Shown here: positions 47,957-58,257 of the stretch, piece after piece
How the letters are laid out: the number at the start of each line of letters is the position of its first letter
Position numbering within the stretch: the stretch's first letter is position 1
Assembly (NCBI RefSeq): GCF_026340305.1
Contig: NZ_JAPEPI010000001.1
Location: 310,001-374,000, forward strand
Origin: Streptomyces sp. NBC_01381
Lineage (GTDB): Bacteria; Actinomycetota; Actinomycetes; Streptomycetales; Streptomycetaceae
DNA: 64,000 nt
Reading direction: 5' to 3'
Program-made: the position numbers and the translations under genes
The notes under the pieces: generated by a model
Databases searched by the model: none
What the model saw: the letters and a program-made list of their open reading frames with translations, nothing else
What the model was told of the DNA's origin: nothing

Positions 47957-49981
47957 TCAGCTCTCGGGGCGATCCTCCTTGGTCACCTCGATGGGCGTCT
48001 CCGATGCACCGGCCGTGACCGCGGGCGTAGAGCCGTTCGCACCGTTCGTCAGCGACAGCTCCTTGGGGGAGAGCACCGGCGGGCGGGTCGAGGGCGTACG
48101 CCGCGAGGAACCGGTCCACGCCGGGCGGGCCGGGCGCTTCACGATGCCGGCGAAGACCTCGGCGATCTGCTCCTTGTTGAGCGTCTCCTTCTCGAGGAGC
48201 TGGAGGACCAGGTTGTCGAGCACGTCGCGGTTCTCGACCAGGATCTCCCAGGCCTCGTTGTGCGCGGTCTCGATGAGCTTCTTGACCTCTTCGTCGACCA
48301 GCGCCGCGACCTCTTCCGAGTAGTCCCGCGGGTGCGACATCTCGCGGCCCAGGAACGGCTCGGTGTTGTCGCCGCCGAACTTGATCGCGCCGAGCCGCTC
48401 GGTCATGCCGTACTGCGTGACCATGGCCCGCGCGGTCGCAGTCGCCTTCTCGATGTCGTTCGCCGCGCCCGTCGTCGGGTCGTGGAAGACGAGCTCCTCG
48501 GCCGCGCGCCCGCCCAGCATGTACGCGAGCTGGTCGAGCATTTCGTTGCGCGTGGTCGAGTACTTGTCCTCTTCGGGCAGAACCATGGTGTAGCCCAGGG
48601 CCCGGCCGCGGGACAGAATCGTGATCTTGTGGACCGGGTCCGAGTTCGGGGAAGCCGCCGCGACCAGGGCGTGTCCGCCCTCGTGGTACGCGGTGATCTT
48701 CTTCTCCTTGTCGGACATGATCCGGGTCCGCTTCTGCGGGCCCGCCACGACTCGGTCGATCGCCTCGTCGAGCGAGTGGTTGTCGATCAGCTTCTTGTCG
48801 CTGCGCGCCGTCAGGAGCGCCGCTTCGTTCAGCACGTTCGACAGGTCGGCACCCGTGAAGCCGGGCGTGCGCCGGGCGACCGCGCCCAGGTCGACGTCCG
48901 GGGCGACCGGCTTGCCCTTCTGGTGAACCTTGAGGATCTCCAGACGGCCCTGCATGTCCGGGCGGTCGACCGCGATCTGCCGGTCGAAACGTCCGGGGCG
49001 AAGCAGCGCCGGGTCGAGGATGTCGGGCCGGTTCGTGGCGGCGATCAGGATGACGCCGCCCTTCACGTCGAAGCCGTCCATCTCGACGAGCAGCTGGTTG
49101 AGCGTCTGCTCGCGCTCGTCGTGGCCACCGCCGAGACCGGCGCCACGGTGACGGCCCACCGCGTCGATCTCGTCGACGAAGACGATCGCCGGGGCGTTCG
49201 CCTTGGCCTGCTCGAAGAGGTCACGCACTCGGGAGGCACCGACACCGACGAACATCTCGACGAAGTCGGAACCGGAGATCGAGTAGAAGGGGACGCCCGC
49301 CTCGCCCGCGACAGCACGCGCGAGCAGCGTCTTACCCGTACCGGGCGGGCCGTAGAGCAGCACACCCTTGGGGATCTTGGCGCCGACGGCCTGGAACTTG
49401 GCCGGCTCCTGCAGGAACTCCTTGATCTCGTGGAGTTCTTCGACGGCCTCGTCGGACCCCGCCACATCGGAGAAGGTCGTCTTCGGGGTGTCCTTGGTGA
49501 TGAGCTTGGCCTTGGACTTCCCGAACTGCATGACCCGGGAGCCGCCGCCCTGCATCTGATTCATCAGGAACAGGAAGACGACGACGATGAGGACGAAGGG
49601 GAGCAGGGAAAGAAGGATGCCGACGAACGGGTTCTGCTTCGACGGCGAGACGGTGTAACCGTCGGGGATCTTCTTGTCCTGGAATTTCTCCTGCAAGGTG
49701 TCGGCGATGGCGACGCCCTGGTCGCCGATGTAGCTCGCCTGGATCTTGCTGCTGTCCTTGACCTTCTGGCCATCCTTGAGCTCGACCTTGATGGTCTGCT
49801 CGTCACCGGTGGTGAGCTTGGCGGACTCGACCTTGTCGTCGTTGATCGCCTGCACAACCTGGCCGGTGTCAACCGTCTTGTAGCCGCCGGACGAACCGAC
49901 GACCTGCATCAACACGACCACGGCAAGGACGGCCAGCACGATCCACATGACTGGCCCACGGAAGTATCGCTTCACGTCCAT
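47957..49981 (-). CDS. ftsH: ATP-dependent zinc metalloprotease FtsH
   Basis: Membrane AAA+ protease of about 674 residues. Two helices ([35 protein letters not shown]) flank an extracytoplasmic domain. Walker A is GPPGTGKT, Walker [16 protein letters not shown], the second region of homology [18 protein letters not shown], and the protease zinc site HEGGH. The C-terminal tail is disordered and Ser/Thr/Pro-rich. ATG at 49981 gives the start MDVKRYF remembered for streptomycetes; an ATG at 50017, with TATCAA 7 bases upstream, would add 12 residues and cannot be excluded. A SigR-type promoter lies upstream. Confidence 0.95.
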   Translation of the reverse strand: MDVKRYFRGPVMWIVLAVLAVVVLMQVVGSSGGYKTVDTGQVVQAINDDKVESAKLTTGDEQTIKVELKDGQKVKDSSKIQASYIGDQGVAIADTLQEKFQDKKIPDGYTVSPSKQNPFVGILLSLLPFVLIVVVFLFLMNQMQGGGSRVMQFGKSKAKLITKDTPKTTFSDVAGSDEAVEELHEIKEFLQEPAKFQAVGAKIPKGVLLYGPPGTGKTLLARAVAGEAGVPFYSISGSDFVEMFVGVGASRVRDLFEQAKANAPAIVFVDEIDAVGRHRGAGLGGGHDEREQTLNQLLVEMDGFDVKGGVILIAATNRPDILDPALLRPGRFDRQIAVDRPDMQGRLEILKVHQKGKPVAPDVDLGAVARRTPGFTGADLSNVLNEAALLTARSDKKLIDNHSLDEAIDRVVAGPQKRTRIMSDKEKKITAYHEGGHALVAAASPNSDPVHKITILSRGRALGYTMVLPEEDKYSTTRNEMLDQLAYMLGGRAAEELVFHDPTTGAANDIEKATATARAMVTQYGMTERLGAIKFGGDNTEPFLGREMSHPRDYSEEVAALVDEEVKKLIETAHNEAWEILVENRDVLDNLVLQLLEKETLNKEQIAEVFAGIVKRPARPAWTGSSRRTPSTRPPVLSPKELSLTNGANGSTPAVTAGASETPIEVTKEDRPES

Positions 49982-50110
49982 CCATACGGAGCGATGACGC
50001 CCCGTCCCTCCTGCCATAGTGAGTTTGATAAAGACTGTTCTTCGGACGGTACCCCAGCATTGTCACCCGAAGCCGCACGGGACGGCTGACAAACCCGTCT
50101 TCGCATGCTC

Positions 50111-50138
50111 CAACGGCGGGAAACGGGTGAGGGTTCCC
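50111..50138 (-). promoter_or_regulatory. SigR-type promoter of ftsH
   Basis: GGGAAC and GTTG on the minus strand are spaced by exactly 18 bases, as in the clpC site at 17409-17436. Transcription would start near 50104, 90-120 bases before ftsH and after the hpt stop. Confidence 0.65.
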
Positions 50139-50196
50139 GGCCGTCTCAGTGGAGTTGGCCGGGAGCGCCGGGATCAGCCGCCGGGAGGCGGAACGT

Positions 50197-50757
50197 TCAG
50201 CCGCCGTAGACGTGCGGAGCGAGCGTGCCGACGAACGGCAGATTGCGGTACTTCTCCGCGTAGTCCAGGCCGTACCCGATGACGAACTCGTTCGGGATGT
50301 CGAAGCCGACCCACTCCACGTCGATCGCGACCTTGGCCGCCTCCGGCTTGCGAAGGAGCGTGCAGACCTTCAGCGACGCGGGCTCGCGCGAGCCGAGGTT
50401 GGAGAGCAGCCAGGACAGCGTCAGACCGGAGTCGATGATGTCCTCGACGATCAGGACGTGCTTGCCCTTGATGTCGGTGTCCAGGTCCTTGAGGATCCGC
50501 ACCACACCGGAGGACTGGGTGCCCGCGCCGTACGACGACACAGCCATCCAGTCCATCGTGAGCGGGGTGGACAGCGCACGCGCCAGGTCCGCCATGACCA
50601 TCACGGCGCCCTTGAGGACTCCGACGATCAGCAGGTCCTTGCCCGCGTACTCCGCGTCGATCTTCGCGGCCAGCTCAGCCAGCTTCGCGTCGATCTCTTC
50701 CTTGGTGATGAGCACCGACTGAAGGTCGGTGCCCATGTCTTTCGCGTCCACCCGCAT
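50197..50757 (-). CDS. hpt: Hypoxanthine phosphoribosyltransferase
   Basis: Purine salvage enzyme of 186 residues. It carries the [13 protein letters not shown]i loop, the flexible-loop SSYG motif, and the PRPP motif [18 protein letters not shown], with the C-terminal [25 protein letters not shown] base-binding region (in blocks). ATG at 50757 is used; a GTG just before it and an ATG at 50736 are options. The hpt-ftsH neighbourhood, preceded by tilS, is conserved across actinobacteria. Confidence 0.96.
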   Translation of the reverse strand: MRVDAKDMGTDLQSVLITKEEIDAKLAELAAKIDAEYAGKDLLIVGVLKGAVMVMADLARALSTPLTMDWMAVSSYGAGTQSSGVVRILKDLDTDIKGKHVLIVEDIIDSGLTLSWLLSNLGSREPASLKVCTLLRKPEAAKVAIDVEWVGFDIPNEFVIGYGLDYAEKYRNLPFVGTLAPHVYGG

Positions 50758-50808
50758 CACTTTCGGTCGTCCGTCACACCGGCTGCGCGGGGACCAGGGT
50801 CCCCTCGG

Positions 50809-51933
50809 TCAACAGCCTTGCCGGATAACCAGTCTGCCACCCTGGCGCTGAGCCACGACTTTGCCCGGCAGATTGATGGCTCCCTGACCGCGCCATCCGG
50901 TGATCAGCCGGTCGATCTCCTCGATGTGCCGGGCGAACAGCGCACCGGCCGGGGAGCCCGCCTCGATGGCGGCGCGGCGCACGATCCTGCGGCGTACGGC
51001 GGGCGGCAGGGCGTAGAGCTTGGCGCACTCCAGGAGTCCCGTGGCGTCGCGCACGGAGGCTTCGGCCTGCGCGGCCCAGTGGTCCAGGGCGTCGGCGTCG
51101 TCCCGGGACAACTGGGCCGTACGGGCGAGAGCCTCCACCACACCCTTGCCGAGCGCCTTCTCCAGGGCGGGCAGTCCTTCGTGCCGCAGCCGGGAGCGGG
51201 TGTAGGCGGGGTCGGTGTTGTGCGGGTCGTCCCAGACGGGCAGCGACTGGACCATGCAGGCCTTGCGGGCGGTCTGCCGGTCGATGTGCAGGAACGGGCG
51301 GCGGTAGCGGCGGTCGGCGCCGGGCCCGCCGGAAACGGCCGCCATCCCGGACAGGGAGCGGATGCCGGAGCCGCGGGCGAGGCCGAGCAGAACCGTCTCC
51401 GCCTGGTCGTCTCGCGTGTGGCCGAGCAGGATCGCGGCGGCGCCGTGCCGCTCGGCGGCGGCGTCGAGGGCGGCATAGCGCGCGTCGCGGGCCGCGGCTT
51501 CGGGGCCGCCGTCCCTGCCGACGTCGACGGCCACGGACTCGATGGGGTCGAGGCCGAGCGCGGTGAGGCGGGTGACGACCTCGGCGGCGCGCAGATCGGA
51601 GCCGCCCTGCAGCCGGTGGTCGACGGTGACGCCGCCGGCGCGGATGCCGAGCTTGGGGGCCTCGAAGGCGAGGGCGGAGGCGAGCGCCATGGAGTCGGCG
51701 CCGCCGGAGCATGCGACGAGCACGAGTGGCGGGGCGGCCTGCTCGCGTGGAGGGTGGGGGTGGGGGCGGGAGGCGCGCGGGACGCGCCCGGGGTTGCGCG
51801 GTGCGTCGGGACGGGCGTCCTGGCGCGGTGCGTCGGGGCGCTGGTGATCGGTGCGTTGTACGTCGGTCAGTACGTCGTGGAGTACGCGGCGGACCGCCAG
51901 GCGTATCGCCGCGACCGCAGGATGGGGACCCAT
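50809..51933 (-). CDS. tilS: tRNA(Ile)-lysidine synthase
   Basis: N-type ATP pyrophosphatase of 374 residues that modifies C34 of tRNA-Ile2 to lysidine. The PP-loop [12 protein letters not shown] starts near residue 73, followed by [25 protein letters not shown] and the [13 protein letters not shown] region, with a helical C-terminal half. About 45 residues rich in Pro, Arg and His between helix 1 and the PP-loop are an extension compared with the usual form. AAGGGAA lies 8 bases before the ATG. Confidence 0.94.
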   Translation of the reverse strand: MGPHPAVAAIRLAVRRVLHDVLTDVQRTDHQRPDAPRQDARPDAPRNPGRVPRASRPHPHPPREQAAPPLVLVACSGGADSMALASALAFEAPKLGIRAGGVTVDHRLQGGSDLRAAEVVTRLTALGLDPIESVAVDVGRDGGPEAAARDARYAALDAAAERHGAAAILLGHTRDDQAETVLLGLARGSGIRSLSGMAAVSGGPGADRRYRRPFLHIDRQTARKACMVQSLPVWDDPHNTDPAYTRSRLRHEGLPALEKALGKGVVEALARTAQLSRDDADALDHWAAQAEASVRDATGLLECAKLYALPPAVRRRIVRRAAIEAGSPAGALFARHIEEIDRLITGWRGQGAINLPGKVVAQRQGGRLVIRQGC

Positions 51934-52157
51934 GTCCGGTTCCCTTCATGAAGTTCGGGGGTGAGCCTCGGACCTGTCACTCAGGACCGCTCAGGAGATC
52001 GGGCCTCAGTCAGACCTCATGAGGTTAGTCACTCAGAGTGTGTCGATGGTGACAGAGCCGAGCCGTTCCCCGAGCATTGCACGCCTACCCATGGCTCACG
52101 GTCCCTCGGACGGGTGATTGCGGGGGCGTTCTCCTGCCATCGGCCGCATCCGGTCCC

Positions 52158-53279
52158 TCACTCTCCCTTACGGTGCACCCTCGCGACCCAGTCCGCCGGT
52201 TTGGCGATCTCCGCCTTGGTGGGCAGGGTGTTCGGCGAAGTCCACACGCGGTTGAAGCCGTCCATTCCGACCTCGCCGACGACGGCTCGGACGAAACGCT
52301 CGCCGTCCCGGTATTGGCGCAATTTCGCGTCAAGGCCGAGGAGCTTGCGCAGGGCCTGGTCAAGGCGGCTCGCCCCGCGGGCGCGGCGCTGCTGGAATTT
52401 CTCACGGATCTCGCCGACGGACGGCACCACATCGGGCCCGACCCCGTCCATCACGAAGTCCGCATGGCCCTCAAGGAGCGACATGACGGCCGTGAGGCGG
52501 GCGAGGATCTCCCGCTGGGCGGGGGTCTGGACGAGCTCGACGATGGAGCGGCCCCCGTCGTCCTCCTCGCCCTCGGGTCGGCCGCCGGCGAGCGACTGGG
52601 CGGCCTCCCTGATGCGCTCGAGGAACGTCATCGGGTCGACGTCGGTCTCGGAGAGGAATGACTGGATCTCCCCCTCCAGGTGGTCGCGCAGCCAGGGCAC
52701 GGCGGAGAACTGGGTGCGGTGCGTCTCCTCGTGCAGACAGACCCAGAGCCTGAAGTCGTGGGGGTCGACGTCCAGTTCGCGCTCGACGTGCACGATGTTC
52801 GGCGCGACGAGGAGAAGCCTGCCGCCGCCGTTCTCCCCCGCCGGGAGGTCGCGGGTGGCCGGGGCGAAGGTCTCGTACTGCCCGAGGACGCGCGAGGCGA
52901 GGAAGGAGAGCAGCATGCCCAGCTCGACGCCCGTCACCTTGCCGCCGACCGCGCCGAGCATGGCGCCGCCGGGGCCGCTGCCGCGGCGGTCCTGCATCTT
53001 GTCGAGGAGGGGCTTGAGGATCTCCCGGAACCCCGCCACGTTCGCCCGGATCCAGCCGGCCCGGTCGACGACGAGCACCGGGGTGTCATGGATGTCGCCC
53101 GTCCCCATCCGGGTGAAGGAACGGACGTGCTCCTCCGAGGACTTGGCATGCTTGCGGAGCTCGGCGACGATGGCGCGCGCCTCGTCCCGGCTCACTTCTG
53201 GACCCGGCCGTACGAGCCGGGTCGCGGTCGCCACCGCGAGATTCCAGTCGACCATCTCCGCACCACCGATGCTCGTCAT
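52158..53279 (-). CDS. Zinc-dependent metalloprotease of the DUF2342 family
   Basis: Protein of 373 residues with the zinc-binding HEETH motif in LWVCLHEETHRTQF, a helical body and a C-terminal LDAKLRQYRDGERFVRAVVG segment typical of this actinobacterial family (once called a coenzyme F420-linked hydrolase). It begins GGAEMVDWNLAVATATRLVRPGP, a conserved opening, here after a short MTSI. It lies between dacB-like and tilS genes, as in other actinobacteria. The substrate is unknown. Confidence 0.88.
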   Translation of the reverse strand: MTSIGGAEMVDWNLAVATATRLVRPGPEVSRDEARAIVAELRKHAKSSEEHVRSFTRMGTGDIHDTPVLVVDRAGWIRANVAGFREILKPLLDKMQDRRGSGPGGAMLGAVGGKVTGVELGMLLSFLASRVLGQYETFAPATRDLPAGENGGGRLLLVAPNIVHVERELDVDPHDFRLWVCLHEETHRTQFSAVPWLRDHLEGEIQSFLSETDVDPMTFLERIREAAQSLAGGRPEGEEDDGGRSIVELVQTPAQREILARLTAVMSLLEGHADFVMDGVGPDVVPSVGEIREKFQQRRARGASRLDQALRKLLGLDAKLRQYRDGERFVRAVVGEVGMDGFNRVWTSPNTLPTKAEIAKPADWVARVHRKGE

Positions 53280-53399
53280 GCGTCAACGGTACGTGGTCGT
53301 GTCCGGCTGCGGAGGAGGTTGTGGCCCTGACCTTCCCCCTAGGTGATGCCGCTGAGCCCGCGGTGGGTCCGGGCCCCCACGGGAGAACACGGGCCGTCG

Positions 53400-53481
53400 G
53401 CCGACTGCGGCTCCGTCGTGGCTTGGCACGCCCGCGCCGCGGAGCCGCATATCGATACAGCCCCGCGCCCCTTTGGGGCGC
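53400..53481. repeat. Streptomycete intergenic repeat, copy 3 (variant)
   Basis: Reading on the minus strand, GCGCCCC-AAA-GGGGCGC is followed by GGGGCTGTATCGATATGCGG and a CTCCG-CGC segment. It shares the hairpin and GGGGCGCGGGG core with the two other copies but has a different body. Confidence 0.65.
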
Positions 53482-53486
53482 GCTCC

Positions 53487-55040
53487 TCAGCGACAGCCGC
53501 AGCCCGCCACCGCCGATGCCATTCCGTCCAGTGCCGCCTGTGCCGCCTTCGGGTCCGTCGTCCCCGTTGTCATGAAGGCGAAGACCAGGAGGCGGCCGTC
53601 CGCGTCCACGACCGTGCCCGCCAGGGTGTTCACGCCCGTGAGCGTGCCGGTCTTGGCGCGCACGACGCCGGTGCCCGGGGAGTCCTTGGGGTAGCGGTCG
53701 ACCAGCGTGCCCGTGAAGCCGGCCACGGGGAGGCCCGTGACCACCGAGCGCAGTTCGGGGTGGGCCGGGTCGGCGGCGCGGTCGAGGAGCGCGGCGAGCA
53801 GTTCGGCGGAGATCCGGTCGGCCCGGTCGAGGCCGCTGCCGTCGGCGAACTTCGCCCCGGCCAGCGGCAGCCCGACCTTGCCCAGCTCGGCGTCGATCGC
53901 CTTGGACGCGCCGTCGAAGCTTGCCGGCTCCTTCGCGGCGAGCGCCGTCTGGCGGGCCAGGGCCTCCGCGATGTCGTTGTCGCTGTGCGTCAGCATCCGC
54001 TCGACCAGGGACGAGAGCGGCGGGGACTCGACCTTGGCGAGGGATTCCGCCCGGCCGGACGCCTTCGCCGGGCCGGGGTCCTTCTTCGTCTCGATGCCGT
54101 GGTCCTTCAGGAGGTCCGCGAACTTCTTCGCCGCGTCCTTCGCCGGGTCGCCCGAGCGCGCGGCGGGCCCGCTGGCGGAGTCGTCGAGACGGCCCTCGTC
54201 GGCCATCAGGGCGGTGACCGGGGAGAGGTTCTCGTTCGGCCCGATGGGGTGCTTCGAAGGACCGGCGTACAGCGAGGTGTCGTACGACAGAGTCACCTTG
54301 CCGGCGTCGCGGTCCTTCAGGGCGCGTGCGGTGTCCTCGGCCAGCTCGCGCAGGCTCGCCGAGCTCTTCGCGTACGGGCCGTCCTTGCGGGCGGTGAGCG
54401 TGGGATCGCCGCCGCCGACCAGGACGACGTCCTTCGAGTCCGGCTCGATCACCGTCTTCGTGGTGATGCGGTGGTCCGCGCCGGCGGCGGTCAGCGCCGC
54501 CACCGCCGTGGCGATCTTCGTGGTGGACGCGGGCGTCAGGGTCTCGCCCACCCCCTTGCCGTAGACCCGCTCCCCGCTGTCCGCGTCGACGACGACGGCC
54601 GAGCGCTCCGGGCCGAGGGCCTTGTCCTTCATCAGCGGGTCGAGGACCCCCGCGAGCGCCTTCCCGTTCGGCACGGGCGCCGCCGCGCCGCCCTGCGCGG
54701 CACCGGCGGGAGCGCCGAGCCCGCTGAGCACGGAAGGGGCGCTCGGGGCGGCTTCCGGCGCTCGTCCGGACGTACGAGCGCCGTGATCTGCGCCACCCCC
54801 GGCCTCCTGAGAAGCGGCCCAGTCCCGCTCGGCCGTACGCTGACCGGAGGAGTCCCAAGGGCCGGCCGCGGCCACCGCCCCGGCCGCGACAGCGAGTCCG
54901 ACGGTGGCGGCACCCGCTGTGAGCTGCCAGGTCTTGAGTTTCGCAGGAGATTTGAGAGCGCCCGGGAGCTTGGGAGCCGAAGGCTTCGGAAGCTGCCTCA
55001 ATAGCTGCCGGGTCTGCTGCCAAGGCTTGAGCTCAGGCAC
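53487..55040 (-). CDS. dacB: D-alanyl-D-alanine carboxypeptidase/endopeptidase (PBP4 type)
   Basis: Penicillin-binding protein of class C type 4, 517 residues. A cytoplasmic start (PELKPWQQTRQLLRQLPKP) and one membrane helix (TAGAATVGLAVAAGAVAAAG) anchor it outside the cell. The active-site motifs are SxxK in TPASTTKIATAVAAL, SxN in HSDNDIAEALAR and KTG in VRAKTGTLTG. It trims the terminal D-Ala of peptidoglycan stem peptides. Divergent from ppa. Confidence 0.94.
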   Translation of the reverse strand: MPELKPWQQTRQLLRQLPKPSAPKLPGALKSPAKLKTWQLTAGAATVGLAVAAGAVAAAGPWDSSGQRTAERDWAASQEAGGGADHGARTSGRAPEAAPSAPSVLSGLGAPAGAAQGGAAAPVPNGKALAGVLDPLMKDKALGPERSAVVVDADSGERVYGKGVGETLTPASTTKIATAVAALTAAGADHRITTKTVIEPDSKDVVLVGGGDPTLTARKDGPYAKSSASLRELAEDTARALKDRDAGKVTLSYDTSLYAGPSKHPIGPNENLSPVTALMADEGRLDDSASGPAARSGDPAKDAAKKFADLLKDHGIETKKDPGPAKASGRAESLAKVESPPLSSLVERMLTHSDNDIAEALARQTALAAKEPASFDGASKAIDAELGKVGLPLAGAKFADGSGLDRADRISAELLAALLDRAADPAHPELRSVVTGLPVAGFTGTLVDRYPKDSPGTGVVRAKTGTLTGVNTLAGTVVDADGRLLVFAFMTTGTTDPKAAQAALDGMASAVAGCGCR

Positions 55041-55125
55041 GACGACCAGCCCCTTTCGCGATCACACTTCTGCGTGAGGGACACTTAACCACCCGAAGTA
55101 TGTGCTGATCATGGAGGAGCCACCC

Positions 55126-55614
55126 GTGGAGTTCGACGTCACCATCGAGATTCCGAAGGGTTCGCGGAACAAGTACGAGGTGGACCACGAGACCGGCCGG
55201 ATCCGCCTGGACCGTCGCCTCTTCACGTCGACCAGCTACCCCGCGGACTACGGCTTCGTCGAGAACACCCTCGGCGAGGACGGTGACCCGCTGGACGCCC
55301 TCGTCATCCTGGACGAGCCGACCTTCCCGGGCTGCCTCATCAAGTGCCGCGCGATCGGCATGTTCCGGATGACCGACGAGGCGGGCGGCGACGACAAGCT
55401 GCTCTGCGTGCCGGCCTCCGACCCCCGTGTGGAGCACCTGCGCGACATCCACCACGTCTCCGAGTTCGACCGCCTGGAGATCCAGCACTTCTTCGAGGTC
55501 TACAAGGACCTGGAGCCCGGCAAGTCCGTCGAGGGCGCCGACTGGGTCGGCCGCGCGGACGCCGAGGCCGAGATCGAGAAGTCGTACAAGCGCGCCGAGG
55601 CCCAGGGTCACTGA
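55126..55614 (+). CDS. ppa: Inorganic pyrophosphatase
   Basis: Family I enzyme of 162 residues hydrolysing pyrophosphate to phosphate. It has [19 protein letters not shown], the Mg-binding [10 protein letters not shown] block and [15 protein letters not shown] at 55126, with GGAGG-like GGAGG upstream at 55115, gives the family start [11 protein letters not shown]; an ATG at 55102 is less likely. A perfect 12-bp hairpin ends the gene. Confidence 0.96.
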   Translation: MEFDVTIEIPKGSRNKYEVDHETGRIRLDRRLFTSTSYPADYGFVENTLGEDGDPLDALVILDEPTFPGCLIKCRAIGMFRMTDEAGGDDKLLCVPASDPRVEHLRDIHHVSEFDRLEIQHFFEVYKDLEPGKSVEGADWVGRADAEAEIEKSYKRAEAQGH

Positions 55615-55635
55615 CCCAACCTCCCCCGCCTCTGA

Positions 55636-55670
55636 CGGGCCGCGCGGTCTTCACCAGGCCGCGCGGCCCG
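55636..55670 (+). terminator. Hairpin terminator after ppa
   Basis: Perfect 12-bp stem (CGGGCCGCGCGG / CCGCGCGGCCCG) with an 11-base loop starts 21 bases after the ppa stop. No long T-run follows. Confidence 0.75.
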
Positions 55671-55744
55671 TTCGCGTATCCCCGCGCATACTGTTCGTAC
55701 TGGAGGTGCACAAGGGTTCGTATGTGGGAGTGAGGCTGAAGTAA

Positions 55745-57421
55745 GTGGCTGACCAGCAGGATGCGGAAGACCGCAAGCCACAGTCGGACGAGGCACGCAG
55801 CGCGTTCACTCAGCCCACCGGTGTGGTGCCGCAGCCTCCGGTGCCCGAGGACGAGGCGCAGACGACCTCCGAGTTCGCGATCCCGACGGGGCTGCCGAGT
55901 CCCTCGTCGACGACTCAGGAGACCGACAAGTCGGCGTTCACCCCGCCGCACACCTACAGCGCCCGCAACGCGCCACAGGCCTTCACACCCCCGCACGGCA
56001 TCCCCCTGGTGAAGCTCACCAAGGAAGTGCCCTGGCAGGACCAGATGCGCACGATGCTGCGCATGCCGGTCGCCGAGCGGCCCACTCCGGAGGCGTCGCA
56101 GCGGCACGAGGACGAGACCGGGCCCGCCGTGCCGCGCGTGCTCGACCTGACGCTGCGTATCGGCGAGCTGCTGCTCGCGGGCGGTGAGGGCGCCGAGGAC
56201 GTGGAGGCGGCGATGTTCGCCGTCTGCCGCAGTTACGGCCTCGACCGCTGCGAGCCGACCGTGACGTTCACGCTGCTCTCGATCTCGCACCAGCCGTCCC
56301 TGGTGGAGGACCCGGTCACGGCCTCCAGGACGGTACGCCGCCGGGGCACCGACTACACGCGGCTCGGGGCGGTCTTCCAGCTGGTGGACGACATCAGCGA
56401 CACGGACACCGATGTCTCCCTGGAGGAGGCCTACCGGCGTCTCGCGGCGATCCGCCGTAACCGCCACCCCTACCCCGGCTGGGCGCTGACGGCGGCGAGC
56501 GGGCTGCTCGCCGGTGCGGCCTCCGTGCTCGTCGGCGGTGGCGCCCTCGTCTTCGTGATCGCGGCGTTCGGCGCGATGCTCGGCGACCGTCTCGCCTGGC
56601 TGTGCGCGGGGCGCGGTCTTCCGGAGTTCTACCAGTTCGTGATGGCCGCGATGCCGCCCGCCGCGATGGGCGTGGCGCTCAGCCTCATACATTCCCAGGA
56701 GGTCAGGGCCTCCGCGGTGATCACCGGTGGGCTGTTCGCGCTGATCCCGGGGCGGGCCCTGGTGGCCGGCGTACAGGACGGTCTGACGGGCTACTACATC
56801 ACCGCGGCCGCCCGTCTCCTGGAGGTCTGCTACCTCGTCGTCGGCATCGTCGTCGGCGTACTGCTCGTGCTGTCACTCGGCGTGATGGCGGACGCGACGA
56901 GCCTGCAGCCGGAGACGGCGTTCGTGGCGACCGACTCGCGCCCGGTGATCCAGATCCTGGCGTCGATGGCGCTGAGTCTCGCCTTCGCGATCCTGCTCCA
57001 GCAGGAACGTCACACCGTGCTGATCGTGACCCTCAACGGGGGGATCGCCTGGGTCATGTTCGGCGCCCTCGCGCAGACGTCGCTCGAGCTCTCGCCGGTC
57101 GCGGCGACGGCCATCGCCGCCGGGCTCGTGGGCCTGTTCGGGCAGCTCTTCTCGCGCTACCGGTTCGCCTCTTCGCTGCCGTACGTCACGGCGGCCATCG
57201 GCCCGCTGCTGCCCGGTAGCGCGATCTACTTCGGGCTGCTCGCCCTGGCCCAGAACGACATGACCACGGGCCTCAACTCGCTCACCAAGGCCGCCGCGAC
57301 GGCGCTGGCCATCGCGATCGGCGTGAACCTGGGGAGCGAGGTCTCCCGGCTGATCCTGAAGGTGCCGGGCGCCACCTCTGCCGCGAACCGCCGCGCGGCC
57401 AAGCGGACGCGCGGCTTCTAG
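55745..57421 (+). CDS. Threonine/serine exporter-family protein (ThrE-like)
   Basis: Membrane protein of 558 residues. A disordered N-terminal region rich in Pro, Thr and acidic residues (about 1-120) precedes a ThrE domain with VLDLTLRIGELLLAGGEGAEDVEAAMFAV seen in parts and ten predicted helices in two five-helix bundles (DUF1212 and DUF3815), such as GWALTAASGLLAGAASVLVGG and YFGLLALAQNDM. It probably exports small neutral amino acids. GTG start; convergent with the DedA gene, 4 bases apart. Confidence 0.88.
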   Translation: MADQQDAEDRKPQSDEARSAFTQPTGVVPQPPVPEDEAQTTSEFAIPTGLPSPSSTTQETDKSAFTPPHTYSARNAPQAFTPPHGIPLVKLTKEVPWQDQMRTMLRMPVAERPTPEASQRHEDETGPAVPRVLDLTLRIGELLLAGGEGAEDVEAAMFAVCRSYGLDRCEPTVTFTLLSISHQPSLVEDPVTASRTVRRRGTDYTRLGAVFQLVDDISDTDTDVSLEEAYRRLAAIRRNRHPYPGWALTAASGLLAGAASVLVGGGALVFVIAAFGAMLGDRLAWLCAGRGLPEFYQFVMAAMPPAAMGVALSLIHSQEVRASAVITGGLFALIPGRALVAGVQDGLTGYYITAAARLLEVCYLVVGIVVGVLLVLSLGVMADATSLQPETAFVATDSRPVIQILASMALSLAFAILLQQERHTVLIVTLNGGIAWVMFGALAQTSLELSPVAATAIAAGLVGLFGQLFSRYRFASSLPYVTAAIGPLLPGSAIYFGLLALAQNDMTTGLNSLTKAAATALAIAIGVNLGSEVSRLILKVPGATSAANRRAAKRTRGF

Positions 57422-57425
57422 AGGG

Positions 57426-58121
57426 CTACCGCTTGGCGTGCCGGCCGCGCGGGGCCTGGGGCGCCGCCCCGGGGATCTCGCCCTCGGCAGCCGCCGACTT
57501 CTTGGACTTGCTGCGGGCCCGCAGGAACTCGACCGCGATCGGGACCACCGAGATCAGGACGATCAGGATGAGGATCGCCTCGATGTTCTTGTGCACGAAC
57601 TCGACGTTGCCGAGCCACGCGCCGAGCAGCGTGACGCCGGCGCCCCACAGGACGCCGCCGATGATGTTGAACGTGATGAACGAGCGGTACCGCATGCCGC
57701 TGACGCCGGCGATGATCGGCGTGAACGTGCGCACGATGGGCACGAAGCGGGCCAGGACCAGGGACTTCGGGCCGTACTTCTCGAAGAACTCGTGCGCCTT
57801 GACCACGTTCTCCTGCTTGAACAGCTTGGAGTCCGGGCGGTTGAAGAGCGCGGGGCCGACCTTCTTGCCGAAGAGGTAGCCCGCCTGGTCGCCGAGGATC
57901 GCGGCGATGCAGATGAGGACGACACAGAGCCAGAGCGGGAAGTCCAGCTGCTTCGTCGTGATCAGCAGGCCCGTCGTGAACAGCAGCGAGTCGCCCGGCA
58001 GGAAGAAGCCGATGAGCAGGCCGGACTCGGCGAAGACGATCGCGAGCAGACCCCAGACCCCGAACGTGTTCAGGAGGTAATCCGGATCCAGCCAGCTTGG
58101 TCCGAGCGCAAGCGTCGTCAC
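57426..58121 (-). CDS. DedA-family membrane protein
   Basis: Protein of 231 residues with the DedA (VTT) domain: GLLAIVFAESGLLIGFFLPGDSLLF, GDQAGYLFGKKVGPALF, and VLARFVPIVRTFTPIIAGVSGM with the conserved Arg. A basic, disordered tail ends the protein. DedA proteins act as lipid carriers (flippase-like) needed for envelope upkeep. It begins MTTLALGPSWLDPDYLLNTFG. Confidence 0.92.
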   Translation of the reverse strand: MTTLALGPSWLDPDYLLNTFGVWGLLAIVFAESGLLIGFFLPGDSLLFTTGLLITTKQLDFPLWLCVVLICIAAILGDQAGYLFGKKVGPALFNRPDSKLFKQENVVKAHEFFEKYGPKSLVLARFVPIVRTFTPIIAGVSGMRYRSFITFNIIGGVLWGAGVTLLGAWLGNVEFVHKNIEAILILIVLISVVPIAVEFLRARSKSKKSAAAEGEIPGAAPQAPRGRHAKR

Positions 58122-58257
58122 GGTTCCGGGCTCCTGAGGGTGAGAGGTCGATGCGGCGGGGACGGCCGCCCAAAGCTATCAACGCGAGGTGACGTGCCCA
58201 GGTTCCACTGCACTCCCCAGGGTGCACTGTGCGCCACCTGGGACAAAGCTGTGTGCC

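Noticed and set aside
47832..48119. Open frame overlapping the ftsH terminator and 3' end
   Set aside because: It runs through a strong terminator and out of frame with ftsH; no ribosome site or family.
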